DNA of 34,698 nt from VRUE01 sp036524775 (GCA_036524775.1 DATDBO010000010.1:1-34698), one strand, 5' to 3'; shown: positions 8,336-15,848, counted from the first letter of the stretch. Notes: a model not told the origin generated them from the letters alone. Translations and numbers: made by a program.

Positions 8336-8408
8336 GGGGCCATAGCTCAGCTGGAAGAGCGCCGCCTTTGCAAGGCGGAGGTCGCCGGTTCGAGCCCGGC
8401 TGGCTCCA
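8336..8408 (+). tRNA. tRNA-Ala (anticodon UGC)
   Basis: The cloverleaf can be folded by eye. The acceptor stem is GGGGCCA/TGGCTCC and includes the G3:U70 pair that identifies alanine tRNAs. The D arm carries AGCTCAG, the anticodon arm is CCGCC-TTTGCAA-GGCGG with TGC at positions 34-36, and the T arm carries GGTTCGAGCC. The discriminator base is A and CCA is not encoded. It lies 30 bases after lipA on the same strand. Confidence 0.97.
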
Positions 8409-8411
8409 TCC

Positions 8412-9269
8412 TCAGTCGTCGAAGTCGAAGTCCTTCGGCGGTTTCTGCTCGAACCAGAGTTGGTCGTCCTCGGGGGTCTCCTCGAGGAAGTCCGGGGTCT
8501 CCTCGAGCACGTCCTCCTCGTTGCTTGCGGGGCGCGGGAGCCCCGGCTCGGGCTCGTCCGCCTTCTCGGGGTCGGGCGCCGTGTCCTCGAAGACAGCCTC
8601 CTCGTCCTCGGAGTCGCTCGGAGCCTCGAGCGCCTGGTCGAGCTCGTCGGAGAGGCGCTTCTCGTCCCAGAAGTCGTCGTCCTCCTCGTACTCGTCCTCG
8701 TCCTCGGCGGTGCCTGCGCCGGCGGCTTCCACCTCGACCTCTCCATCGGTTTCGTCAAGGGCAGCGAGGGGGTCGACCGGAGCAAGTCGCGGCTCTTCCA
8801 TCTCCTCCTCGACCAGGTCCTCCTCGGAGGGAGCCGGGGCCTCGGAGGAGGCAAGCTCCTCCTCGAGGTCGTACATCTCCGTCGGCTGCTCGGCGATCGC
8901 CTCCCGCTCCTCGGTCGAGGGGCCGCTCGGGATCTCGTGTTCCGTGGCGGGCGCCTCCTCGGCGACACCCTCCTCCGACGCGGGCGGTGCCTCCTGCAGG
9001 TCGGCGATCTCGGTACGGGGCGACGGGCGGCTCCCCTCCTCGGCCGGAGGCTCAGATGCCTCGGCTACCGGTGCCTCCTGCTCCGCATCGGGCTGGGCCA
9101 TGAACTCGGTCGGCGCCTCGGCAAGCGGATCCGGCGCCGTCGCCTCCGCGCCGGGTCGCTCCGCGGCGCCGAACGCCTCGTCCTCGAGTTGCTGCAACTC
9201 CGACGCATCGGCGCCGTGCTGCCGCTTCAACTCCAAGTGCTCTTTGATCGCGTCGTCGAGAATGCCCAT
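8412..9269 (-). CDS. Conserved acidic protein of unknown function
   Basis: The 285-aa protein opens with a helical segment, MGILDDAIKEHLELKRQHGA, followed by a long region dominated by Glu, Asp, Ala and Pro, and ends in FEQKPPKDFDFDD. The first 40 residues and the last 15 look conserved and the middle looks disordered. I recall similar proteins from Solirubrobacterales genomes, but no function is known to me. The ATG at 9269 is the natural start. The stop lies four bases from the end of tRNA-Ala(UGC), and the gene sits head-to-head with tRNA-Ala(CGC). The long open frame on the opposite strand is a GC-rich shadow. Confidence 0.8.
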   Translation of the reverse strand: MGILDDAIKEHLELKRQHGADASELQQLEDEAFGAAERPGAEATAPDPLAEAPTEFMAQPDAEQEAPVAEASEPPAEEGSRPSPRTEIADLQEAPPASEEGVAEEAPATEHEIPSGPSTEEREAIAEQPTEMYDLEEELASSEAPAPSEEDLVEEEMEEPRLAPVDPLAALDETDGEVEVEAAGAGTAEDEDEYEEDDDFWDEKRLSDELDQALEAPSDSEDEEAVFEDTAPDPEKADEPEPGLPRPASNEEDVLEETPDFLEETPEDDQLWFEQKPPKDFDFDD

Positions 9270-9352
9270 CGGGATCCCTGGGGAACCTAAAGACTATGCG
9301 GTTATCCTTGCGTCTGCGAGGGCTTTGGGACGATCCTCCCAGCCACGCACGC

Positions 9353-9425
9353 GGGGCTATAGCTCAGTTGGAAGAGCGCCTGGATCGCACCCAGGAGGTC
9401 GCCGGTTCGAGTCCGGCTAGCTCCA
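9353..9425 (+). tRNA. tRNA-Ala (anticodon CGC)
   Basis: The acceptor stem is GGGGCTA/TAGCTCC, again with G3:U70. The D arm carries AGCTCAG and the anticodon arm is CCTGG-ATCGCAC-CCAGG, which puts CGC at 34-36. The T arm carries GGTTCGAGTCC. CCA is not encoded. The 3' half, from the first base of the anticodon loop onward, is duplicated exactly at 15806-15848, so this gene is the likely insertion target of the element to its right. Confidence 0.97.
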
Positions 9426-9426
9426 T
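9384..9426 (+). repeat. Left attachment-site repeat (attL-like), inside tRNA-Ala(CGC)
   Basis: These 43 bases run from the first position of the anticodon loop through the discriminator base plus one T. They are identical to 15806-15848. The preceding base (G against A) and the following base (T against C) differ, which fixes the repeat boundaries. The other alanine tRNA at 8336-8408 differs within this stretch, so the match is specific to the CGC isoacceptor. Confidence 0.9.
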
Positions 9427-9500
9427 TTGCAGCAACCCCTGCACATCGGCGATTTCAGAATTCGTCGATGGCCACACATCGCCGCATATCGACCTCTATT

Positions 9501-9530
9501 TTCAGGCACTAATGTGAATTAGTGCCTGAA
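9501..9530. repeat. Left sub-terminal palindrome of the island
   Basis: A perfect 13-bp inverted repeat (TTCAGGCACTAAT, then a four-base GTGA loop, then its complement) lies 75 bases inside attL and 65 bases before hicB. No T-tract follows on either strand, so a terminator is unlikely. It may be an operator for HicB or a recombination-accessory site. Its arm matches the right-end palindrome at 10 of 13 positions. Confidence 0.85.
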
Positions 9531-9595
9531 CGCGTGACTCTCGTTAGGTGCCAATCCCAGCTCGCAGCGGGGTTAGGTCGCGTAAGCTTCAGGGC

Positions 9596-9820
9596 GTGAG
9601 CATCGAGCGCGAGTACGAGATCATCTTGCAGCCGGAGCCCGAAGGCGGCTTCAGCGTCTTCGTGCCCGAGCTGCCGAGCGTCGCCACCCAGGGAGAGACG
9701 ATCGAAGAAGCCACCGAGATGGCTAAGGAGGCCATCGAGGCCTACCTCGAGGTGATGCATGAGGACGGACTCCCGATCCCAAGCGTCCACCGCAGCAGCG
9801 TCGCCGTTCACGCGGCGTGA
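9596..9820 (+). CDS. hicB: HicB-type antitoxin
   Basis: The 74-aa protein has the compact, partial RNase-H-like HicB fold: a first strand YEIILQPE, the hairpin GGFSVFVPELPSVATQG, and the helix EEATEMAKEAIEAYLEVM. It lacks the C-terminal DNA-binding domain of longer HicB proteins, so autoregulation through the island palindrome upstream would need another factor. I chose GTG at 9596 because homology begins there. A TAAGCT box at 9583-9588 lies seven bases before it, suggesting a leaderless message, although AGGG directly upstream could also help. The stop overlaps hicA as GTGA. It would neutralise the HicA RNase. Confidence 0.88.
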   Translation: MSIEREYEIILQPEPEGGFSVFVPELPSVATQGETIEEATEMAKEAIEAYLEVMHEDGLPIPSVHRSSVAVHAA

Positions 9821-10050
9821 GCTCTAAGCTCCCGACGGTCAGCGGCAAGCAAGTCATCGTCGCCCTCGAAAAGAAGGATTGGTATGTCAAGCGGGTGCGC
9901 GGCAGCCATCACGTCCTTCGGCATCCAGACATCCCGGACGCGATCCCCGTACCAGTTCACGGGAACCGCGAGCTCAAGCGAGGGACGCTCGCAAGCATTC
10001 TGCGAGCCAGCGGCCTCAGCCGAGACGAGTTTGCCCGATTGCTTCGGTAG
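9817..10050 (+). CDS. hicA: HicA-type mRNA interferase toxin
   Basis: The 77-aa toxin has the double-stranded-RNA-binding-like HicA fold. The signature is KRVRGSHHVLRH, with the catalytic His (His31) in GSH. It is followed by PVPVHGNRELKRGTLASIL, where the HG and the final helix are typical. HicA cleaves mRNA and tmRNA and is held inactive by HicB. The GTG at 9817 overlaps the hicB stop by four bases. The antitoxin-first order is the reverse of classical hicAB but is common. In the island it probably helps retention or acts in phage defence. Confidence 0.9.
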   Translation: MSSKLPTVSGKQVIVALEKKDWYVKRVRGSHHVLRHPDIPDAIPVPVHGNRELKRGTLASILRASGLSRDEFARLLR

Positions 10051-10154
10051 CTATCTAGCCCGTGTTGGCCACGCCCGATAACGGCACCTTATGGCGACCT
10101 TGGCACAGATAAATCCGGTACCTTCAAGTGCACCGACGAGCACGTATTAGGTTA

Positions 10155-10174
10155 CTCCCGTGGGAACACGGGAG
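10155..10174. terminator. GGAA-loop hairpin after hicBA; rest of 10051-10382 without a gene
   Basis: A perfect 8-bp stem (CTCCCGTG/CACGGGAG) closed by a GGAA tetraloop lies 105 bases after the hicA stop and is followed by GCGAGCTTT. It may end the hicBA transcript or stabilise its 3' end, although the T-run is short. In the rest of the 332-base gap I see no credible open frame, only an AGGGG ribosome-binding-like stretch just before 10383. Confidence 0.45.
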
Positions 10175-10382
10175 CGAGCTTTCAGAACCGCGTCGGGATC
10201 GGAGGCTGGCCACTCGGACGGAGGGCAACCTGATTCTGCCCCGGGGCGCCCGACGGCCCGTCGCTACTACACGCAGCAGGTAGCTGGGGCGAGAAGCGGA
10301 TCGCGACGCCGATCGGGTCGCTGCGCAAGCGGATCTGGCAACAAGCGATGACGATCTCTCTACGACGTGTAGGGGCCTCGCA

Positions 10383-10730
10383 GTGAACTCGGGAGCCATT
10401 CATCTCCTAGTGCAGGCAGAGCTGTCGGGGGGCTCCGAACTGGAGGATGGAATTGCCGATGCTCTGCGGGGGGACGGGTTCGTAGTGGAGACGCCAAGCC
10501 GTGGAGTCACTCGAAGTGAGTTTCCCACCGGGGCCATCATGGTTCAGATCCTCGATGCTGTTGAGGGTCATCTGGTCGATGCCGCAATCGGGGCCGTCGT
10601 CGCCAGCCTGGCGCCACGACTGGGGCAGTTGCGCAAGAAGCGGGTGGAGCGGGTGGCAATCCTGGGACCGCGCGGGGAAACCCTAAGGACGATCGAGCTG
10701 CCGGACTCCGAGGACGCTCCACCGCCTTGA
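10383..10730 (+). CDS. Small protein resembling effector-associated constant component (EACC1-like)
   Basis: The 115-aa protein has a strand (AIHLLVQAEL), a helix (ELEDGIADALRGDG), a second strand (FVVETPS), a long hydrophobic helix (about residues 57-80, LVDAAIGAVVASLAPRLGQL) and a terminal hairpin (VERVAILGPRGETLRTIEL). This order and the GPxGxT-type hairpin resemble EACC1, a small subunit found beside CHAT proteases and other effectors in actinobacterial conflict systems. The match is from memory of the pattern, not from a search. The GTG at 10383 has AGGGG nine bases upstream. The stop overlaps the CHAT gene start (TTGA), so the two are translationally coupled and probably act together. 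Confidence 0.7.
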   Translation: MNSGAIHLLVQAELSGGSELEDGIADALRGDGFVVETPSRGVTRSEFPTGAIMVQILDAVEGHLVDAAIGAVVASLAPRLGQLRKKRVERVAILGPRGETLRTIELPDSEDAPPP

Positions 10731-13651
10731 TCGATCCCGGGGGAAAGCCGAACTCGGGATCCGAGGCAGTCGACGAACTCGGCGCAACCCTACGCTCGCT
10801 CTCGGACGCGAGTGCGACGCGGGGGGACGCCGAGGCGATGCAACGACACGCGCTCGAACTCCTGGCCCTCGCTCGCAGGCGGGCCGATCGGACGGCCGAG
10901 GCGGAAGCGATCAACCGGTTGGGGGTCGCGTATCTCCGCAGCGACCAGATCGACGACGCCCGCTGCTGTTTCGAGCAGGCGCTCGACCTCTACCGGCAGA
11001 CGGACTCCGGCACGGGCGAAGAGCGCGTGCTGGCGAACCTCGGCATCGTCTTTACCCGTAGCAGCAACCCCGAGCGGGCGATCGAGAGCTACACAACGGC
11101 ACTGCAGGCGCGCCCGGCAAGCAAAGCGAGGTACGCCCACGCCGGCTTTCTTAGCGAGATAGCAAGGTTGGAGTACAGGCGTGGCCGCCCGGCGGCGGCG
11201 CTGGCGATACTTCGGCGACGCCTCGCCCTCATCGTCGAGCTCGACGATGAGGCGATCGAGGCAGAGACGCGGCTGCGTATCGGCGGGGTTCAGGCCGAGT
11301 TGTGGAAGGTCGACGAGGCGCGGCGGGAATTGGACAGGGGCCGCCAAATCGCTTCCCGCCTACCCGAACGAGAACTCGAGGGCCTCGCCCTCAACTACAT
11401 CGGGCGGCTACTGGAACAAACGGGGGACGCAGACGGCGCCCGGCAATTCTTCGAGCGTGCGCTGAAGATCGCTGTGGCAGCCGGGCACCGGCATCTCGAG
11501 CGGCTAGCCCGCAACAACCTGGCGATGGCTACCGAGGACGGCGAAGAGCGCCTCTCCCAACTCGAATCCGTGGTTCAGTTCGCCCGCGAGCTAGAGGACC
11601 GCCAAGCTGAGGCGCTCGCTGAGAACAACCTGGCTCACACGCTCAACCGGATGGGCCGCGCCGGAGACGCAGAGCGCCACTACCAGCAGGCACTCTCGAT
11701 AAACGAATCCCTTGGAGACGTCCCCGGTCTGACTCGGGTGGAGAACAACCTCGCGCTGCTGCATCTGCCCTCAATGCCGGAACGAGCCGGAGAACCCGTG
11801 CCCTGGTACAAGCCCCACCGTCGGCGGCGACTTGTACGCCTCGACCGCGGCTCGCGGATATGGGTGTGGTACATGACGCTCGGGATCCGCCTCTCCTCAT
11901 GGCGGTCGCAGCGCATCGCCCGCGCTCAGTACGAGCAGAGTCTTACCCGACACGAGCACGACGGCAACGCCATCGGTGTAGTGACCGCGCTGCAGAACCT
12001 GGCCATCATCGAACTCCACCGTGGAAAGCACGCCCAAGCCTTCATCCATTTTCGGCGGCTACTCGAGAAACTCGAACGCGCCCGGGGAGAAGTCGCTGCC
12101 GAGGAGATTCAAACTCAGTTCTTCGCCACACAGCAGCATCTCTTCGACACCGTCATGCCGCTGCTGCTGTTTCGCCGCCGAGACGAGGAGGCATTCGAGC
12201 TAGCGGAGCGAGCGCGCTCCCGCGCCCTGTTCGACATGATCACCACCCAGCCAGGCCGGGAGGAGACGCCGGCTTCTCGTTGGATCGAGCTGGGGGAGAG
12301 GTTGCGGGCGTCCGATCAGGCTCTGCGTACGACGGATCCCGCCGACCCCAGGCACGAACAGCTCAAGGCGGAGATTGCCGACATCGAGTGGGAGCTGCGT
12401 GGGATCAACCGATCCCTTGCTCCAGACAGCGAAGCAGCAGTCCCACTCGCCACCGTCGAGCGAGTTCAGAAGGAGCTTCTCGACGACGGCACGGCGCTGC
12501 TCGAGTATCGGCTCTCGGCCCACAAAGGCATCCTCTTCTGTATTACCCGCAACAGATTCAAGGTGTTCGACCTACACGGCGTGAGCGAAATCGAAGCCAG
12601 GGTTCGAGAGCTCGTCGCCGCAGTGTCCGCAGGCTTGCACCGCTACCCCCACGGCTCCGAGCTCTATCAGTCACTGATTCGTCCGGCGGAGCGATTGCTG
12701 CGCAGAGAGTCGGTTTCCAGCCTCCTGATCGTCGCCGACGGCGTGCTTAATTCACTGCCGTTCTCACTCCTGCTGACCGAGGAACAGCACGCCGACGCGA
12801 TTGTGGACCCAGAGGCACGGCTGTCGGGTCTGGCCCTTGCACACCGGGTCGAGCAGACCCTTCCGCTGCAGCCGTACCATTGGGGGAGCCTGTCCCTGTT
12901 GATGCGACGCTACGCGATCGGCCACGTCCCGTCTGCCTCAATCGGACTGGCGATCTCCTCCCGGCCGGCCCTAACGCGTCCCGCCAGGCTCGCCGCATTC
13001 GCGGCAATCTCCAACGAGCTCAAGCACTCCGTCGAGGAGGTCCGGACCATCGAGCGCCTGATCAAGGAATTTGATGGCTCTACCGCAGGCCATAGAGATG
13101 GGGTGCTCGTGCGAACCGGCCCCGCCGCGACCAAGGAGGAGTTCCTCAGACTGCTCCGCAGTCACCCTTTTTCTTTCATCCACCTTGCGACGCACGGTCT
13201 GCTCAACGAAGAGCGGCCGCTGCTCTCCGGCTTGATGTTCGCGTCGAGCCGCGAGGACGATCTCAACCCTCATCTGCTCGTGCTCGACTTGGGGGAAGTA
13301 GAGATAGAGGCGGAGATCGTGATCCTGTCCGCATGTGAGACGGGGCTAGGCAAGCTAGTTAAAGGCGAGGGCATGGTTGGGCTCTCGCGGGCGTTCCTTG
13401 GGGGCGGAGCCCGCTCCCTATGTGTGTCGCTTTGGAAGGTTCCCGATCGATCGACCCCAAAACTAATGACACATCTCTATCAGGAACTGCTGGCTGGCCA
13501 CAACCGGTGCGAGGCGCTTCGCGGCGCCCAGCTGCAGATGCTGGAGGATCCAGTGTTCGCACATCCCTTTCACTGGGCGTCCTTCGTAATGACTGGTGCC
13601 TGTACTAAACCGGTTCCCCTGGCTACCGTCGAGGCAACACTCTTACCCTGA
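10727..13651 (+). CDS. TPR-CHAT caspase-like protease
   Basis: The 974-aa protein has about nine tetratricopeptide repeats in residues 40-440, with helices such as AEAINRLGVAYLRSDQ and GLALNYIGRLLEQTGD. A Trp-rich basic insert (RIWVWYMTLGIRLSSW, about 375-395) interrupts them. The CHAT domain (about 620-965) contains LLIVADGVLNSLPFSLL. The caspase-type dyad is His823 in IHLATHG and Cys870 in LSACETG, and GEGMVGLSRAFLGGGA follows. Both catalytic residues are intact. CHAT proteases of this type act in prokaryotic immunity and programmed death, with TPRs sensing a partner or trigger. The start is TTG at 10727, overlapping the upstream gene. No signal peptide is present, so it is cytosolic. Its substrate is unknown; the convergent membrane protein is one candidate. 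Confidence 0.93.
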   Translation: MIDPGGKPNSGSEAVDELGATLRSLSDASATRGDAEAMQRHALELLALARRRADRTAEAEAINRLGVAYLRSDQIDDARCCFEQALDLYRQTDSGTGEERVLANLGIVFTRSSNPERAIESYTTALQARPASKARYAHAGFLSEIARLEYRRGRPAAALAILRRRLALIVELDDEAIEAETRLRIGGVQAELWKVDEARRELDRGRQIASRLPERELEGLALNYIGRLLEQTGDADGARQFFERALKIAVAAGHRHLERLARNNLAMATEDGEERLSQLESVVQFARELEDRQAEALAENNLAHTLNRMGRAGDAERHYQQALSINESLGDVPGLTRVENNLALLHLPSMPERAGEPVPWYKPHRRRRLVRLDRGSRIWVWYMTLGIRLSSWRSQRIARAQYEQSLTRHEHDGNAIGVVTALQNLAIIELHRGKHAQAFIHFRRLLEKLERARGEVAAEEIQTQFFATQQHLFDTVMPLLLFRRRDEEAFELAERARSRALFDMITTQPGREETPASRWIELGERLRASDQALRTTDPADPRHEQLKAEIADIEWELRGINRSLAPDSEAAVPLATVERVQKELLDDGTALLEYRLSAHKGILFCITRNRFKVFDLHGVSEIEARVRELVAAVSAGLHRYPHGSELYQSLIRPAERLLRRESVSSLLIVADGVLNSLPFSLLLTEEQHADAIVDPEARLSGLALAHRVEQTLPLQPYHWGSLSLLMRRYAIGHVPSASIGLAISSRPALTRPARLAAFAAISNELKHSVEEVRTIERLIKEFDGSTAGHRDGVLVRTGPAATKEEFLRLLRSHPFSFIHLATHGLLNEERPLLSGLMFASSREDDLNPHLLVLDLGEVEIEAEIVILSACETGLGKLVKGEGMVGLSRAFLGGGARSLCVSLWKVPDRSTPKLMTHLYQELLAGHNRCEALRGAQLQMLEDPVFAHPFHWASFVMTGACTKPVPLATVEATLLP

Positions 13652-13777
13652 GCCTGGCGCGTTCCTCAGCGACAAAACGCCACTGGAGCGCGACTCAGGC
13701 CTCTCCAGCTTGGCCGTCGCTAAAGCGTGGTTAGAAGGGTGTTGCGGTACCCCGCGACGAACCCTCGCAAGCGAGCA

Positions 13778-15349
13778 TCAATCAGGGTGGCCGCGGTTTA
13801 CCCAGGCGACGATCGCGGTAATGGCCAAGGCGATCAGCGCGGCGGCAATCGCGCCCGCAACCCAGCGCAGCCAGCCCAGCGTCGTCACCGGGTCGCCGTC
13901 GACCACTACCTCAGCCTCGCCGGCAATAGCCGCCTCTTCGGTTGGGACTCCTGCCGAGATCAACGGCGTGAAGCGATAGTTGCCCGCGTCAAGACCATCA
14001 GAGGAGTCGACCGAGACCTGCTCGCCGTCACTGATCCGAGAGCCGTGCGAGTCGGCGACAATCTCGCCGCGGACGGCGTCGGACTCATAGTGGGTCACAT
14101 TGCCGAAGACGCCGACCTCGGGCCGGGCCGAGAGCGGCGGCAGGCCGAATCTCCCAATTATGAAGATGTCGTGGGGGCTGGGCGCGAGGAGTGGTCGCAT
14201 CGTCACTTTTTCGGCCGAGCGGGTAGCGAAGCTCGACCAGGACCGTTCGTCGGGCACCGAGAGGCGGGAAAGGTGAACGACAAATTCGGGCAGCGGGTCG
14301 TCGATGATGTTGCGCCCGGTTAGGGCGGGGCCGCGCCGCGCTTCCCGGCGCGCCTGCGCAGGGGCATCCCCCGACTCGGCGAGTTCCTCGCGCCAGATCG
14401 TCGGCTGGGCATCCACCCAGCGTTGTGGGGCCGGGCTGGGGAAGAGACGTAGCGAATAGGGAGTCCGCAACCGTATTGTCACCTCGTCGTTCGGAAGCAC
14501 GCCCCGGAGGAGCTGCTTGCCGGCGTAGATCTGGGAGCCCCCCGCGCGCTGGATGCGGAAGGTCGTCGGCCCGATCACGTCGATCATCGGACCGCGCTGG
14601 TTCGCATCGACGCCCAATCCGCGAGGTCCGTTCCGGCGAATGTTCGCCCAAGAATCCCGGCTTGGTGCGGTGCTATTGACGTCGAGCAATCCTCCCCCGC
14701 CGGGGCGGGCCGGCGAGCGCGAGATCGTCGTAGTCTCCCCGCCCGCGGCCGGGAGCAGTGCGGCGTAGGGGAAGCGACGGTCCTGTTCGACCTGGACCGG
14801 CGCCACGCTGACCACCTGCAAGAAGGTGGTTCGGCCATCGAACAACAGCAGGCTGCGACCCTCGCGGTTGACCGTTACCCGCATCTCCAGAGTCGCGTAG
14901 GGACTCGCGTACCATCCGATCGGTCCGGCGTCGGGAGCCATCGCGGTCAATTGCCACAGACCCTCGGAGACGTTGTCGGCTGGTGCGGCGGTAACCCCGA
15001 GCCGGAAGCTCTCTGAAGGCAAGGCGAGGCCGGTCCAGTCGAGCTTGCCGAAGTTCGGGTGCTGGCAGCCGCAGCCGGGGCTGACCCCCGACTCCTCTGC
15101 CGCAATCGCGACCGTCGCTTCGCCTTGGTCAGCGCTGACAACGAGTTCGACGTCTTGCTCAACCTTGAGGTTTTCCCCGATGTAGTGGGCGGTTCCGGCC
15201 AGCAGGGCGAGTGCGAATGCGAATGCGATCCGCAGGCGTCGGCTGCGAGGAAGGTAGCGTCGCTTCTTGTCCTCACCGCCGCGACCAGACACGACTTCGC
15301 TGTGTCGACTCTTTGGATCTCCACTCGCGCCCCTCGCCATGCGCGGCAT
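13778..15349 (-). CDS. Double membrane-anchored protein of unknown function
   Basis: The 523-aa protein has a basic cytosolic N-terminus (residues 1-37, with KKRRYLPRSRRLR), a first membrane helix at about 38-58, a large extracytoplasmic region of more than 400 residues, a second helix at about 490-515, and a short tail WVNRGHPD. The outer region looks beta-rich, with alternating strands such as LEMRVTVNREGRSLLLFDG, and has one Cys pair in SPGCGCQHP. I do not recognise a family. The ATG at 15349 is used; a second one nine bases in is also possible. It converges on the CHAT gene across 126 bases. Lying between the att repeats, it is island cargo and could be a pore, sensor or protease substrate; all of that is inference. 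Confidence 0.72.
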   Translation of the reverse strand: MPRMARGASGDPKSRHSEVVSGRGGEDKKRRYLPRSRRLRIAFAFALALLAGTAHYIGENLKVEQDVELVVSADQGEATVAIAAEESGVSPGCGCQHPNFGKLDWTGLALPSESFRLGVTAAPADNVSEGLWQLTAMAPDAGPIGWYASPYATLEMRVTVNREGRSLLLFDGRTTFLQVVSVAPVQVEQDRRFPYAALLPAAGGETTTISRSPARPGGGGLLDVNSTAPSRDSWANIRRNGPRGLGVDANQRGPMIDVIGPTTFRIQRAGGSQIYAGKQLLRGVLPNDEVTIRLRTPYSLRLFPSPAPQRWVDAQPTIWREELAESGDAPAQARREARRGPALTGRNIIDDPLPEFVVHLSRLSVPDERSWSSFATRSAEKVTMRPLLAPSPHDIFIIGRFGLPPLSARPEVGVFGNVTHYESDAVRGEIVADSHGSRISDGEQVSVDSSDGLDAGNYRFTPLISAGVPTEEAAIAGEAEVVVDGDPVTTLGWLRWVAGAIAAALIALAITAIVAWVNRGHPD

Positions 15350-15805
15350 CCTATTTAGATAGCGGTGCCAAAGTGCTCAGACAGATTTCGTCTAGCGTGC
15401 GCGGCTGGTGGCGGCGGAGCACGGAGAGCTTAAGTTCGGCCAGCAACGTCGCAAGGACCGCCACATCGTTGTTCAGCGTCGGCAGGGTCTTGGCTCCAAT
15501 CGGCGATCGCGACGTCCTCGCCGCGCGGCGCTCATCCCAACTCGGGCTGGAAGCCAGGGGGCAGACCAGGGACTGAGTCGCCAAACAATCCGCATCCATA
15601 AAGCACGGGGCGGTCTCAGCGGCCATACCAAAGCGCTCGAACCGGCCCTCCTCATTTCAGCCACTTCTCGCCAGAAGTGGCTGACTCCCCGCATATCCTC
15701 GCTAATCCCCGCGCATCCAGCTAGATCATCCACTTGGGCGCGAGTCAGGAATATCCCTGTAAATCGCCATGTTTCAGGCGTCGACGCTGAGGATGGCCTC
15801 CCCGA
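15350..15805. other. Gene-free right end of the island
   Basis: No open frame in these 456 bases has a recognisable product or a convincing start. The stretch holds the right sub-terminal palindrome (15657-15684) and a CCGCATATC motif (15689-15697), which also occurs beside the left palindrome (9482-9490). It presumably includes the promoter region of the membrane-protein gene that reads leftward from 15349. It may also contain remnants of a lost recombinase gene, but none can be read. Confidence 0.6.
15657..15684. repeat. Right sub-terminal palindrome of the island
   Basis: A perfect 12-bp inverted repeat (TCAGCCACTTCT, then a CGCC loop, then its complement) lies 121 bases inside attR. With one more T at its left edge the arm aligns with the left-end palindrome (TTCAGGCACTAAT) at 10 of 13 positions. 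Both have four-base loops. No T-tract follows. Confidence 0.85.
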
Positions 15806-15848
15806 ATCGCACCCAGGAGGTCGCCGGTTCGAGTCCGGCTAGCTCCAT
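15806..15848 (+). repeat. Right attachment-site repeat (attR-like), tRNA-Ala fragment
   Basis: This is an exact 43-base copy of the 3' half of tRNA-Ala(CGC). The 5' half is absent: the bases before it do not resemble a D arm or acceptor strand, so it is not a functional tRNA. It is the displaced original tRNA end, and the sequence from 15849 on should be the ancestral chromosome that once followed the tRNA. Confidence 0.9.

Larger units (their letters stand above)
9384..15848 (+). mobile_element. tRNA-Ala(CGC)-flanked genomic island (about 6.4 kb)
   Basis: The 43-bp perfect direct repeats at 9384-9426 and 15806-15848 bracket the interval. The left copy is inside an intact tRNA gene and the right copy is a tRNA 3' fragment with no 5' half. 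This is the layout left by site-specific integration into a tRNA gene. The cargo is hicBA, a small conflict-system-like protein, a TPR-CHAT protease and an opposing membrane protein. Base composition inside is visibly richer in A/T than the flanks. No integrase, excisionase or transposase gene is seen, so the element is probably non-autonomous or decayed. Confidence 0.82.

Noticed and set aside
8368..9420. Ser-rich plus-strand frame running through both tRNA genes
   Set aside because: It overlaps two certain tRNA genes and mirrors the acidic protein; GAG/GAC codons read in reverse give Ser and Val runs.
13778..15349. Bacterial gasdermin as identity of the island membrane protein
   Set aside because: It is about twice the usual length, has two true membrane anchors and a large external domain, and shows no gasdermin-like compact fold pattern.
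9501..15684. CRISPR repeats or insertion-sequence ends as an explanation for the island palindromes
   Set aside because: There is only one palindrome at each end, no regular spacing, no cas genes and no transposase.
15408..15842. 144-codon frame at the right end of the island
   Set aside because: It runs into the tRNA fragment, has no recognisable motif and competes with an equally long frame on the other strand.
15806..15848. A third tRNA-Ala gene
   Set aside because: Only the 3' half is present; no D arm or 5' acceptor strand precedes it.
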